From: DASTFY01 sp963829955
Lineage (GTDB): Bacteria > Actinomycetota > Acidimicrobiia > Acidimicrobiales > Ilumatobacteraceae
Length of the DNA stretch: 64,000 nucleotides
NCBI GenBank assembly: GCA_963829955.1
Contig: CAWHKS010000015.1
Location: 186,001 to 250,000 of the forward strand
Direction: 5' to 3'
Below the pieces are notes generated by a model. That model had not been told where the DNA came from, did not search any database, and was given only the letters and a program-made list of their open reading frames with translations. Shown here one piece after another: positions 16,798 through 26,400 of the stretch (positions within the stretch are counted from its first letter, which is position 1; every line of letters starts with the position of its first letter). The position numbers and the translations under genes are program-made.

Positions 16798-18060
16798 TCA
16801 GAGCGGGCTGTCGCTGGACCAGACGGGCCCCGTCGGGGAACCTTCGACGATCAACGAGCCGTTGTTCGAACCGGCAGCGTCGTCGAGCACGGTGCCCGAA
16901 CCCTCATCGGCGTGGTAGAGGGCGACCGTGTCGCCGTCGGCCGGCAGCGGTGCCTGTGACGGCTGGAACGCTCCGGTGTAGCGGACGGTGCGGCTGATGC
17001 GGAGCTCGTCGATCCACCCCGGGTAGCTGGGGAACTGTGACCCCGCGTCGTGCTTCTCGGCCCCGATCACCAGGTACGGATCGTTGGCGGCCCCGGAGCG
17101 GCCGTCACGGTACGAGACGTCGCCGGTCGGGCCGGAGGAGGTGCCACGGGGCTGGCCGTCGATGTAGATGGCCAGCGTGCCGCTCGACGACGAGCGAGTC
17201 ACGGCGACGTGGTGCCATGCGCCGTCCGCCACGCCGATCGTGCTGCAGAGGGTTGCGCCGCTCGAGCCACGGGTGACGCCGAAGGCGATCCGGCCGCCGC
17301 CGGCACCGAACAGGCTGATGCCGTAGTCGCCGTTGTCGCCGCTGCCGTAGACGTCGCGGTCGAGGAGGATGTTTCCGTAGATCCATGCCGCCTCACCGGT
17401 GCCACACGAGTCGGTGGTGAGGGCGGTGCCAGCGACCTTCATCCACCACTCGAGGGTGAAGTCACCGCCGACGTCGACGCTGCGGTTGGGGGTGAGCGGG
17501 ATGCGCACGCGATCGATGCCGTCACGACCGTTGCCGAAGAAGCGCAGCGAGCTGCCACCGGTCGGCGCGGCTGTCGTGGTCGGCGCGGCCGTCGTGGTCG
17601 GCGCGGCCGTCGTGGTCGGCGCGGCTGTGGTCGTCGGCGCGATCGTGGTCGTCGTCGTGGACGCTGGCGGCGTGCCGCCCGACACCGGCGTGGAGCGGTC
17701 GGCTTGGACCTCCGCCTGGCTGAGCGCCCGGCCGTACCAGCGCACCTCGTCGATGCGGCCGCTGAAGTGATCAGCAAAGCTGCCACCCGTCGGCCAGGCG
17801 CCGATGACCAGCGGGGTGGACAAACCGCCGGCCGTGCCGGCTGACACCGGGGCGGCCGCGACTCCGTCGAGGTACGCCCGCACGGTGCCGCCGGAGCCCG
17901 TTACTGCGACGTGGGCCCAGGTGTTCGCGGGGACGCTCACACCGAGGTCGACGTCGCCGGTCCCGTCGAAGAACGAGAGTCGACCGTTCTGGAGAAAGAT
18001 GTCCCGCGCCGTGCCGTGGGCCCCGACGGTCTCGTAGCCGGTGGCGACTGGGTTCACCAA
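16798..18060 (-). CDS. two-LamG-domain surface protein, 5'-truncated
   Basis: The frame encodes two concanavalin/LamG-like domains. The first (ending HFSGRIDEVRWYGRALSQAEV) lacks its N-terminal strands. The second is complete (FTLEWWMKVAGT, WHHVAVTRSSSSGTLAIYIDG, WIDELRISRTVRYTGAFQPS). A five-fold TTTAAP linker joins them. There is no signal peptide: an in-frame TGA lies about 30 bases upstream of the TTG at 18060, and the next 70 bases run into the end of the neighbouring gene. The missing first half of the domain cannot be found in another frame, so this looks like a truncated gene left by rearrangement rather than a simple frameshift. An intact homologue would be a secreted glycan-binding protein. 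Confidence 0.75.
   Translation of the reverse strand: MVNPVATGYETVGAHGTARDIFLQNGRLSFFDGTGDVDLGVSVPANTWAHVAVTGSGGTVRAYLDGVAAAPVSAGTAGGLSTPLVIGAWPTGGSFADHFSGRIDEVRWYGRALSQAEVQADRSTPVSGGTPPASTTTTTIAPTTTAAPTTTAAPTTTAAPTTTAAPTGGSSLRFFGNGRDGIDRVRIPLTPNRSVDVGGDFTLEWWMKVAGTALTTDSCGTGEAAWIYGNILLDRDVYGSGDNGDYGISLFGAGGGRIAFGVTRGSSGATLCSTIGVADGAWHHVAVTRSSSSGTLAIYIDGQPRGTSSGPTGDVSYRDGRSGAANDPYLVIGAEKHDAGSQFPSYPGWIDELRISRTVRYTGAFQPSQAPLPADGDTVALYHADEGSGTVLDDAAGSNNGSLIVEGSPTGPVWSSDSPL
17561..17650 (-). repeat. 18-bp tandem repeat, five units, encoding TTTAAP linker
   Basis: Five consecutive 18-bp units of the form GTCGGCGCGGCYGTSGTS (plus strand) encode the Thr-Ala-Pro linker between the two LamG domains on the minus strand. 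Units two and three are identical; the last is the most diverged. Such repeats change length by slippage. Confidence 0.85.
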
Positions 18061-18096
18061 ACCCGCGCGTCCACAGATGATCGGTGATCACCGACG

Positions 18097-18114
18097 AAAC
18101 GCGCGGAGCGCGTT
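18097..18114 (-). terminator. possible stem-loop terminator of the coiled-coil protein gene
   Basis: Downstream of the stop codon at 18131, the minus strand reads AACGCG-CTCCG-CGCGTT followed by TTCG. This is a six-bp GC-rich hairpin with a short T-run. It is weak as an intrinsic terminator but correctly placed. Confidence 0.35.
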
Positions 18115-18130
18115 CATTGACTGAGAGCGC

Positions 18131-19003
18131 TCAGAGTTGACGCGCCTGATCCAACGCCGCAGCCGCGACGTCGGCCGCATCGCGACGACGCCCGTGCTCG
18201 GTGGATGCCTTGGCCCGCGCTCGTTCGGCCCGATCGAGCTGCGCGCGGGCTGTGGCACATTCGGCCTCGGCCTGCTCCAATGCCTCGGTCGCGGCCGCCA
18301 GCGCGCCCTGCGCGGCATCGTTCGCGCGCTCGGCCTTCTCGACGGCGCGCGCCTGCTCCCGTGCATGCTTCGCCTCTGCCGCCGCCTGCTTGCGGGCCTG
18401 GGCGGCGTCCTTGCCATCGTCTGGCTGCGCCCGCGTACGACGCGACCCGGCCCGCGGCGCAGGTGCCCTCGCCGACGCTCGCGCCGGCCCCTCCTCGACC
18501 GCGCCGAACCCGAACGCGCCTTCGGCCTCCACCACGCCGGCACCCAACCGGCCCTCGGCGAGCTGGGCGGCGAGCGAGGGCTCGGCGGCGATCTCCGCCA
18601 GGCGCGTGCTCACCGCGGCGCGCGCCGACGCCGTCGCCCGGCTCTGCCCGGCGAGGGCCGCGGCGGCCAGCGCCGCGACCGTGGCCGACGACTCCCGCAC
18701 CCCCGCCACGGCAGCACGCAGGTCCTCACGGCGCCCGGACAGCGCGGACGCTTGTGCCTTCTGCGCAGCCGCGGCGGCCCCCGTGAACCGATCAATGGCG
18801 TCGGCGTCATCACGCGCCACCTGGTTCAGCGCCCAGTCGATCGGTGTGGGACGGCGCCACGCGGCAACGTCGACGGCGCGCTCGCGCTCCCCCGCCGCCT
18901 TCAGGGACTTGACCAGCGCGTTGCGGGCGGCGACGAACTCCTCCGGCCGGACGGAGAAGAGCTCATCCACGTCAGCGTCGGCGCCACCCTCCTGCTTGGC
19001 CAC
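18131..19003 (-). CDS. Ala-rich coiled-coil protein of an uncharacterised actinobacterial family
   Basis: This 290-residue protein has an N-terminal conserved region (ELFSVRPEEFVAARNALVKSLKAAGE, then VAAWRRPTPIDWALNQVARDDADAI) that I recognise from many actinobacterial hypothetical proteins. It is followed by Ala-rich helices, a basic Pro/Ala hinge near residue 180, and a long coiled coil (AEAKHAREQARAVEKAERAND onward). There are no enzymatic motifs and no signal peptide. The function is unknown. Confidence 0.8.
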   Translation of the reverse strand: MAKQEGGADADVDELFSVRPEEFVAARNALVKSLKAAGERERAVDVAAWRRPTPIDWALNQVARDDADAIDRFTGAAAAAQKAQASALSGRREDLRAAVAGVRESSATVAALAAAALAGQSRATASARAAVSTRLAEIAAEPSLAAQLAEGRLGAGVVEAEGAFGFGAVEEGPARASARAPAPRAGSRRTRAQPDDGKDAAQARKQAAAEAKHAREQARAVEKAERANDAAQGALAAATEALEQAEAECATARAQLDRAERARAKASTEHGRRRDAADVAAAALDQARQL

Positions 19004-19031
19004 GTTCGACGACGCTACGTCGCTACGGCGG

Positions 19032-20240
19032 TCAGGACGCCGCGTCGCGGCGATGGACGTGACCGCCCTTCATCACGAACGACACACGGGTCAGCTCGGT
19101 GATGTCGTCGAATGGATCACCCGCGCACGCGATGACGTCCGCAAATGCTCCGATGTCCAGACGCCCCAGCTCCTGCGGTCGGCGCAGGAGCGCGGCCGCG
19201 GTCGCGGTGGCCGACCGGACGCTCTCGGCCGGCGACAGCCCGCACTCCGTCACCATGAAGACGCATTCGTGGGCGTTCAGACCGTGGTGGTTGCCGGGGG
19301 TGCCGGCATCTGTCCCCATCGCGATGCGCACCCTGGCCTGGTGGGCCCGCCGGATCGTGTCGACGTGCAGCTCGTTGAACTCGACCATCCGCCGGCGGAG
19401 GTGCGCAGGCATGGCGTCGAGCACGGGCCGGTCGCGCACCAGCAGCTCGCCGGCGCAGATGGTCGGGACCACGAACGTCCCCGTCGCGGCGAGCCGAGCC
19501 AGCACGTCGTCATCGGCGAACGTGCAGTGCTCGACGCTGTCGACGCCGGCCTCGATCGCGTGCTCGATCCCGCGCAGTGCATGGGCGTGGGCGGCGACGG
19601 GTGTGAAGTTGTCGTGCGCGATCTCGACGGCGGCCCGCAGCTCGTCGAGCGTGTACTGGATGGCCCGCGCGTCCTCCCGCTCCGACGACAGCATCGCCCC
19701 GGTGGCCATGACCTTGATCACGTCGGCGCCCCGGGCGAGCTGCCGGCGCACGGCTTCCCGCACCGCATCGGGGCCGTCCGCCACCTCGTACATCCCCGGG
19801 TAGTACGACACCGTGGCCGTGGTGATGGAGAGCAGCCGGCCGGCCAGGAACAGGCGGGGGCCGGACACCAGACCGCCCTCGATGGCCTCCCGTACCGCCA
19901 TCTCCACGTAGTTCCAGCCGCCGACGTCCCGCACGGTCGTGATGCCGGCGTCGAGCGTCCTCCCGGCTGCCGCAGCGGTGAACAGCGCGACTGCGGCGTC
20001 GGAGCGGCTCGCGGCGGCCGCCGGGTCGCCCGCGTCGGTGGGCTGCGTGAGGTGGACGTGGCAGTCGATGAGGCCCGGAAGCAGCCAGCGGCCGTTGAGC
20101 TCGACGACGTCGTCGCCCGCCGCGGGGGAGGCTGCCGGCACGATGCGGGCGATCCGATCGCCCTCCACGCCGATGTCCGCGCGCACGAACGTCGAGCCCT
20201 CAGGCTCGAGCACGTGACCGCCGGTGAGCCAGCGCATCAC
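19032..20240 (-). CDS. metal-dependent amidohydrolase (imidazolonepropionase/prolidase-like)
   Basis: This 402-residue amidohydrolase-superfamily enzyme has the HxH metal pair in LPGLIDCHVHL (residues 60-64), a candidate carbamylated Lys in DVIKVMATGAML, His ligands in PVAAHAHA and SVEHC, and the catalytic Asp in IAMGTDAGTPGNHHG. The C-terminal LRRPQELGRLDIGAFADVIACAGDPFDDI is the returning beta-sandwich typical of the superfamily. The substrate is likely an amide, lactam or dipeptide, but cannot be fixed. It starts 13 bp after the acetyltransferase gene stop, probably one operon. The first two codons are both ATG, so the start may be three bases later. Confidence 0.9.
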   Translation of the reverse strand: MMRWLTGGHVLEPEGSTFVRADIGVEGDRIARIVPAASPAAGDDVVELNGRWLLPGLIDCHVHLTQPTDAGDPAAAASRSDAAVALFTAAAAGRTLDAGITTVRDVGGWNYVEMAVREAIEGGLVSGPRLFLAGRLLSITTATVSYYPGMYEVADGPDAVREAVRRQLARGADVIKVMATGAMLSSEREDARAIQYTLDELRAAVEIAHDNFTPVAAHAHALRGIEHAIEAGVDSVEHCTFADDDVLARLAATGTFVVPTICAGELLVRDRPVLDAMPAHLRRRMVEFNELHVDTIRRAHQARVRIAMGTDAGTPGNHHGLNAHECVFMVTECGLSPAESVRSATATAAALLRRPQELGRLDIGAFADVIACAGDPFDDITELTRVSFVMKGGHVHRRDAAS

Positions 20241-20253
20241 CGGACCGGCGGGC

Positions 20254-21045
20254 TCAGCCGCGACCGGCGGGAGGCCGGTGCCACACGGTCAGGCGCATGA
20301 TGCGGAGGTAGCCCATCTTCTCGTAGACGGGCTGACCGTCATCGCTGGCCAGCAGAGCGGCCGGAAGGTCGGGCTCGACGAGCGTCGCCGCCCAGGTCAG
20401 CGCCGCCCCGAAGCCGCGGCCCCGCACCTCGGGCCGGGTCGAGACCCATTCGACGTCGTTCAGACCGTGACCGAGGCGGGCGCCGGCCGTGCCGACCGGC
20501 GCGCCGTCCAGATAACCGACGAACAGACGGAACGGCCCATCGAGCACGGCGGGGTCGGCGAGGGACGTCCCTTCGGCGCCCGGCATCGGATAGGCCTCCA
20601 TGAGCGTCTGCACGAAGTCCCGCAGACCGGCGCCGTCGGTGACGAGCCGTATCTCCAGCTCCGGCGGCGCGGGAGGAGCCTCGCCGCCGACCGGGCGGTA
20701 CATGAGCGGCGGATGCCCCATCAGCACGAGGCCGAAGCGCGACAGATCGGGTGTGGGCCAAGCCGAGAACAGCACGAAGTGGCGGTCGGGCGGATAGAAG
20801 GCGAGCACGGCTTCGACCGTGGCGTCGAGGTTGATGTACGCGGGCGGCTGCAGGAGGACGGCGATGTTGTCGAACAGCACCGGCGATGCCGGATCGGCCG
20901 TGGTGACCGCTGGCATCGCCCTCGTGCGGCCTCCCGCCAGCTCCGCCAGGTCCATGCTGCGCTGGCCACTGGCGAGCACGAACCGGCGCAGGAGACTGTC
21001 GCCGTCGTCGAGATCGGGCTCCCATCCGTTGGTGAGGTGCTCCAT
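20254..21045 (-). CDS. GNAT family N-acetyltransferase (two-domain)
   Basis: This 263-residue protein has a C-terminal GNAT domain: FRLFVGYLDGAPVGTAGARLGHGLNDVEWVSTRPEVRGRGFGAALTWAATL, where RGRGFG is the acetyl-CoA pyrophosphate loop, and PVYEKMGYLRIMRLTVW. The N-terminal 130 residues resemble the degenerate GNAT half seen in duplicated acetyltransferases. ATG 21045 is the start nearest the conserved N-terminus. It precedes the amidohydrolase by 13 bp on the same strand. Confidence 0.85.
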   Translation of the reverse strand: MEHLTNGWEPDLDDGDSLLRRFVLASGQRSMDLAELAGGRTRAMPAVTTADPASPVLFDNIAVLLQPPAYINLDATVEAVLAFYPPDRHFVLFSAWPTPDLSRFGLVLMGHPPLMYRPVGGEAPPAPPELEIRLVTDGAGLRDFVQTLMEAYPMPGAEGTSLADPAVLDGPFRLFVGYLDGAPVGTAGARLGHGLNDVEWVSTRPEVRGRGFGAALTWAATLVEPDLPAALLASDDGQPVYEKMGYLRIMRLTVWHRPPAGRG

Positions 21046-21081
21046 GCCTCCACCGTAGGACCCCGCCCGTAAGGTGCCGCG

Positions 21082-22023
21082 ATGCGCGCCGCCTGCCTGC
21101 ACGAGCTCGGGGGCAGCCTCCAGCTCGAAACCGTTCCCGATCCCACACCGGCCGAGGGCGAGGTCCTCGTCGAGATGGCCTACGCCTCGGTCAACCCGCT
21201 CGACGTCTGGGTCACGCAAGGGTCGACCGGCGCCGCGGCCGATCACCTGCCGTGGATCCCGGGCACCGAGGGCACCGGCTACGCAGACGGACATCCGGTG
21301 ATGGTGAACGGCGCCGGAATCGGTGTGCTCCGACCCGGCCTCTACTGCGAGCAGACCGCGGTGCCGCGCGCCGCGGTCACGGAGGTGCCCGAGGGCGTCG
21401 ACCTCGCCCAGCTCGCCGGACTCGGCGTGGCCGGGGTGACGGCGTGGGCGTCGCTGTACGACCGAGCCCAGCTCACGGCCGACGACCGCGTGCTGATCCT
21501 GGGGGCCAGCGGCGGCGTGGGCTCCCTCGCCGTGCCACTCGCCCAGGGGACGGCAGCCACGGTGTGGGGCCAGACCACGCAGGCCGAGAAGGTGCCCGTG
21601 ATCGAGGCCGCGGGAGCCGATCACGTCGTAGTGGTCGCTGAGGCCGGCGAGCTTGCGGCCGCGGTCGCCGAGCTCCGACCGACGGTGATCATGGACGGCG
21701 TCGGCGGCGCGTTCACCGCGGCCGCCGTCGAGGTACTGCACACGAACGGCCGCATCGCCGTCTACGGCACCTCGGCTGACCAGATGGCCTCGCTCAACCT
21801 CCGCGTCCTCTATCGCAAGAACGGCTCGATCCTCGGCTACGGCGGCCTGGTGATGGCCGACGAGAAGCGACGGTCGATCCTGGCCGGCCTGGTGGCGATG
21901 GTCGCCGACGGCTCGCTCACCGTTCCCGTCGAGGTCGTCCCGCTGGCCGACGCCGGCCGGTGCCACCGGCGCATCCTCGACCGCGAGGTCACCGGCAAGC
22001 TCGTGCTCGACACGAAGGCCTGA
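21082..22023 (+). CDS. zinc-free MDR/quinone oxidoreductase-like dehydrogenase
   Basis: This 313-residue medium-chain dehydrogenase/reductase has a GroES-like N-terminus (EGEVLVEMAYASVNPLDVWVTQG) and the nucleotide-binding motif VLILGASGGVGSLAVPLAQ (about residues 135-153). The end is VEVVPLADAGRCHRRILDREVTGKLVLDT. The Cys/His zinc ligands of alcohol dehydrogenases are absent, placing it with NADPH:quinone oxidoreductase-type proteins. The substrate is unknown. It is divergent from the acetyltransferase gene, with only 36 bp between starts. Confidence 0.88.
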   Translation: MRAACLHELGGSLQLETVPDPTPAEGEVLVEMAYASVNPLDVWVTQGSTGAAADHLPWIPGTEGTGYADGHPVMVNGAGIGVLRPGLYCEQTAVPRAAVTEVPEGVDLAQLAGLGVAGVTAWASLYDRAQLTADDRVLILGASGGVGSLAVPLAQGTAATVWGQTTQAEKVPVIEAAGADHVVVVAEAGELAAAVAELRPTVIMDGVGGAFTAAAVEVLHTNGRIAVYGTSADQMASLNLRVLYRKNGSILGYGGLVMADEKRRSILAGLVAMVADGSLTVPVEVVPLADAGRCHRRILDREVTGKLVLDTKA

Positions 22024-22046
22024 GCCGGCGCCGCGGTCACCATCTC

Positions 22047-22099
22047 CGCACAAATCGCGCCGAGGGACCGCCCGGGGGACGCAGCATGCGATTTGTGCG
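22047..22099. repeat. 12-bp perfect inverted repeat between convergent genes
   Basis: CGCACAAATCGC at 22047-22058 is the exact reverse complement of GCGATTTGTGCG at 22088-22099, with a 29-nt GC-rich spacer. It lies in the 116-bp gap between two convergent genes. It could act as a bidirectional terminator hairpin or a protein-binding palindrome. There is no T-run, and the large loop is unusual for an intrinsic terminator. Confidence 0.55.
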
Positions 22100-22139
22100 C
22101 CAGTTGTGACCCCGTGGGCGCCGGCGCGGCCGGCGGGGT

Positions 22140-23450
22140 TCAGCGCCCGCCGGCGAGGTCCAGGCGGCCCTGCTCCGATGAGATGGCGGCGTGGCGCAGG
22201 ATGTTGCGGGCCATGGACGACTCCTGCTGCTCCGCCCACGCGGCGTAGATCTCGGCCCGGGCCGCGTGCACCTCGGCCGAGCCGGGGTCGGCCAGGACCG
22301 CGTGCTCCACGAGGTGGCACGCCATGCGGTGGTCGCCGCCGTCACCCAGCGCGCGAGCCCGGTCGAGCACGGCGCGACTCCCGCCCGCCAGCGCCACCCA
22401 CTCCTCGGCCTGCTGGCGGCGGGGGGCCGGGAGCAGGTTGTCCGGCTGCCCGTCGTACCATCCCCCGAAGCGCCGCCACACGTTGCGGACGAGGAACTGC
22501 GGATGGTCGTACACCGGCCGCAGGTACGGGCGGTCGAGCAGGTGCGCCGGCACCCCGACCTCGTGCAGCGCACGGTCCAGCGTGCAGCCCGTGTTCATGA
22601 GGGCGAGGGTCTGCAACTCGATCGCGTCGAGCACCTCGGCGGTGTCGAGCAGCGCCTGGCGGATCCGCTCCGCGCCGAACACTGGCAGGCCGTGGCCGGG
22701 CAGCATGATCTCGGCGCCGAGCTCCGCCATCTGGCGCAGCGCCGTCGCCCACTCCCCGGCGTAGCGCTGGACCTTCTGCGGGTTCCCGGCGTTGGGTACC
22801 GCCCAGATGAACAGATCGCCGGGATGCAGGATGCCGCGTTCGGGCACCCACGTCCATGTGGCGTCGTCGGTCTCGCCGAGCCCGTGGTGGAGCTCGAACG
22901 TTAGGTCGCCACGCCGGAACGTCAGCTCCTCCCGGTAGGTGACGGTCGGATCACGAAACTCGCCCGGGAACTCCCAGCCGGCCACCGGCAGGCCGAACTG
23001 GCGTTGGTTGATGGCGGTGTTCCAACCCCGCGTGCGCTCGTAACGGCGGAAGCCGGCCGGCATGGCGTCGTGGCCGTGCACGGCTGGCGCCTCCCACCCC
23101 TCGGCTTCCGACTCGGCCTCGAAGAGCCGGGTCCCGAAGACGTGGTCGATGTGGTGGTGGGAGAACACGGCGGCGGACAACCGGCCCCGCCCTCCGTTGC
23201 CGGGCCTCCAGGCCCGGACGACATCGAAGATGTGCTGCGCATCGAACGGCCCACCGGTGTCGAGCATGACGAGCCCGTCACCACTGTCGAGGGCCGTGAT
23301 GGACGCCACGCTCTTCACGTACAGCACGCCGTCGACGAGCTCCTCGGCGACTCGTCTCTCGACGGGCGTGACCGGATGGTGGGCGTGGACGAGGTCACCC
23401 TGGCCGTTCCAGTGCTGCTCGGCCAGCACGCGAATTCGGCTCGAAGGCAT
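22140..23450 (-). CDS. metallo-beta-lactamase-fold hydrolase, alkylsulfatase-like
   Basis: This 436-residue protein has the metal-binding motif SHHHIDHVFG (about residues 97-106), a downstream LHHGLGETDDATWTWVPERGILHPGDLFIW with the further His/Asp ligands, and IMLPGHGLPV. A C-terminal helical region (DRPYLRPVYDHPQFLVRNVWRRFGGWYDGQPDNLLP) resembles the dimerisation domain of SdsA-type alkyl sulfatases. No signal peptide is seen. It is third in the leftward operon LLM oxidoreductase - acyl-CoA carboxylase - this gene, with a 15-bp gap. Alkyl-sulfate or thioester hydrolysis is an inference from family and neighbours. Confidence 0.85.
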   Translation of the reverse strand: MPSSRIRVLAEQHWNGQGDLVHAHHPVTPVERRVAEELVDGVLYVKSVASITALDSGDGLVMLDTGGPFDAQHIFDVVRAWRPGNGGRGRLSAAVFSHHHIDHVFGTRLFEAESEAEGWEAPAVHGHDAMPAGFRRYERTRGWNTAINQRQFGLPVAGWEFPGEFRDPTVTYREELTFRRGDLTFELHHGLGETDDATWTWVPERGILHPGDLFIWAVPNAGNPQKVQRYAGEWATALRQMAELGAEIMLPGHGLPVFGAERIRQALLDTAEVLDAIELQTLALMNTGCTLDRALHEVGVPAHLLDRPYLRPVYDHPQFLVRNVWRRFGGWYDGQPDNLLPAPRRQQAEEWVALAGGSRAVLDRARALGDGGDHRMACHLVEHAVLADPGSAEVHAARAEIYAAWAEQQESSMARNILRHAAISSEQGRLDLAGGR

Positions 23451-23465
23451 GATCGGTCCTCCCTC

Positions 23466-26400
23466 TCACCAGGTGTCGATGTTCGGTCGCTTCTTGCCGG
23501 TGCGGACCGGGGACGGCGGGACGGAGCGGAGGGCGCGGATGATCCACCGGCGGGACTCGGCGGGGTCGATGACGTCGTCGATCTCGAAGTGCGACGCGGT
23601 GTTGACCGCCTTCCCGTGCTCGTAGGCACGGGCAACCATCTGCTCGAACAGCGCATCGCGTTCGGCCGGGTCCTCCACCGCGGCCAGCTCGTTGCGATAG
23701 CCGAGCTTCACCGAACCCTCCAGGCCCATGCCGCCGAACTCGCCCGTCGGCCAGGCCACGGTGAACATCGGTGCCTTCGTGCTGCCCCCGGCCATCGCCT
23801 GCCCGCCGAGCCCGTACATCTTGCGGAGCACGATGGTGAAGAACGGCACCGTCAGGTTGGCCCCGACCACGAACAGTCGGCTGCAGTGCCGCACCAGCCC
23901 GGTGCGCTCCGCTTCGGGCCCCACCATCATCCCCGGCGTGTCGCAGAGGAACAGCAGCGGCAGATCGAAGGCGTCACACAGCTGCATGAAGCGGGCCGCC
24001 TTGTCGGACCCGTCGGTGTCGATGGCGCCGCCGAGGTGGGTCGGATCGTTGGCCACGATGCCGATGGGGCGACCAGCCATGCGAGCGATCGTCGTGACCA
24101 TGCCGGGCCCGAACCCGCGGCGCAGCTCGAGCGCCGAGCCGGTGTCGACCAGCGTGCCGATGACCTGGCGCACGTCGTAGACCCGGAGCCGGTTCTCCGG
24201 GATCAGCGTGCGCAGCCGGCGCTGGTCGGCGGACTCCCACGTCGGGAGCGAGCCTTGGAAGTAGGAGAGGTACAGCTTCGCCGCGGCCACCGCCGCGGCT
24301 TCGTCGGCCACGGCGATGTCGACGACGCCGGACGGCACCTGGACGGACATGGGGCCGATCTCCTCCGGCCGGTAGACGCCGAGGCCGCCGCCTTCGATCA
24401 TGGCCGGCCCGCCCATGCCGATGTTCGAGTCGGCCGTCGCGATCACGACGTCGCAACAGCCGAGAATGGCGGCGTTGCCGGCGAAGCACCGCCCGGAGTT
24501 GATGCCGACCAACGGCACGAGCCCGCTCAGGCGTCCCCAGAGGTGGAAGGCCATGCAGTCCAGCCCGGCCACGCCGCTCGGCACATCCGTGTCCCCGGGG
24601 CGACCGCCGCCGCCCTCGGTGAGGAACACGACCGGCAGCCGGGACCGCTCGGCCAGCTCGAACAGGCGGTCCTTCTTGCGATGGTTCTGGTACCCCTGCG
24701 TGCCCGCGAGGACCGTGTAGTCGTAGGACATCACCACGCAGCGGGCCCGCTCCTCGCCGAACAGGCTGGCGTTGACCGTGCCCACCCCGGCCACCAGGCC
24801 GTCAGCGGGCGTGCGGGCGATCAGGTCGTCCACGGCCCGGCGGCGGCGTTGCGCGGCGATGACCAGCGGCCCGTACTCGACGAACGTGCCGGCGTCGCAC
24901 AGGTCCTCGATGTTCTCGCGGGCTGTGCGCTGCCCGGTGGCCCGCCGCCGCGCCACGGCCTCCGGACGGGCCTCGTCCTGGCCGACCGCGTGGCGCTCGA
25001 CGACGGCCGCCAGGTCGGCTCGGACGTGGTCGAGATCGACGTCGTGGGCCATCCCCGCGCCGGGCCCGTCGACGTCCATCGGGAGAAAGGTCATCAGGAC
25101 GTGGCCGGCGACCACCGTCTCGCCCCGCACCGCCAGCACCCGATGCACCTGGCCGCTCATCGGCGCGATGACTTCGTGCTCCATCTTCATCGCCTCGAGG
25201 ACGACGACGGGCTGACCGGCAGCGACCAGCTCCCCCGCCTCCGGCAGCACGGAGCCCACCGTGCCGGTGAGGGGAGCGACGAGGTCGAAGGTGCCGTCGG
25301 GATGGCTGGTGGGCGCGCCGGCGACTGCTGACGTCGCCGCGGCGGGCACCAGCTCGACCAGATGGTCATCGACGAACGTGGTCGTCACCTCGGCTTGCGC
25401 CAGTTCCGGACGCGCCAGGAGAGCGGCCAGCAGCGCGGCGTTGGTGGCCACACCCTCGACGCGCAGCTCCTGCACGGCCCGCCCGGCGCGAGCGATGACG
25501 ACCGCAGGGTCGGGCTCCGGTGACCAGGCGATGACCTTCGCCAGCAGGGAGTCGTACCGACCGCTCACCTGGCCACCGGCCCAGCCAGCGCCATCGACCC
25601 TGATGCCGGGGCCTGACGGGACCTCGTAGACGGTGATGGTCCCGGTGGACGGCGCGGCCGTGCCGTCGGCCTGCAGCGTCTCGGCGTTCACACGCGCCTG
25701 CACGGACATCCCGCGGGGTGGTGGGATCCGATCCTGGCTCAGACCGAGCTCGGCGAGGGTGGCGCCCGCGGCGATGCGCAACTGGGCCTGCACGAGATCG
25801 ACCCCGGTGATCTCCTCGGTGACGGTGTGCTCGACCTGGAGGCGGGCGTTGACCTCCAGGAGGACGTAGCCCCGCTCGAGCCTGGGGGCGACGAGGAACT
25901 CGATGGTGCCGGCCCCGCGGTAGTTCAGCTCGCCGGCCAGACGCACGGCGGCGTCGTGCAACTCGCCCCGCAGGTCGTCGGCCAACCAGGGTGCCGGCGC
26001 GAGCTCGATCAGCTTCTGCCGGCGGCGTTGGAGGCTGCAGTCCCGGGTGTGGAGGTGCGAGACCGCACCGGTGCCGTCGCCCAGCACCTGCACCTCCACG
26101 TGGCGGGCACCGGGCAGGAGCCGTTCCAGGTAGAGCTCATCATCACCGAACGCGGCGAGCGCCTCCCGGCGGCATTGGGTCAGTGCTTCAGCGAGCTCGT
26201 CGGGCTCGAGGACCGGCCGCATGCCGCGGCCGCCACCCCCGGCGACAGCTTTGACCATCACGGACGCACCCGGCCCGAGAGCGGCCAGGAACGCTCGGGC
26301 GCTCTCGTCGGTCATGGGACGGCTCGTGCCCTCGAGGACAGGTAGCCCGCAGCGGATGGCCAGGTCCCGGGCCGCCAGCTTGTCGCCCAGGGCGGCCAGC

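Noticed and set aside
17561..17650. Evenly spaced repeats considered as a CRISPR array
   Set aside because: The units are contiguous 18-mers with no spacers and encode a TTTAAP protein linker.
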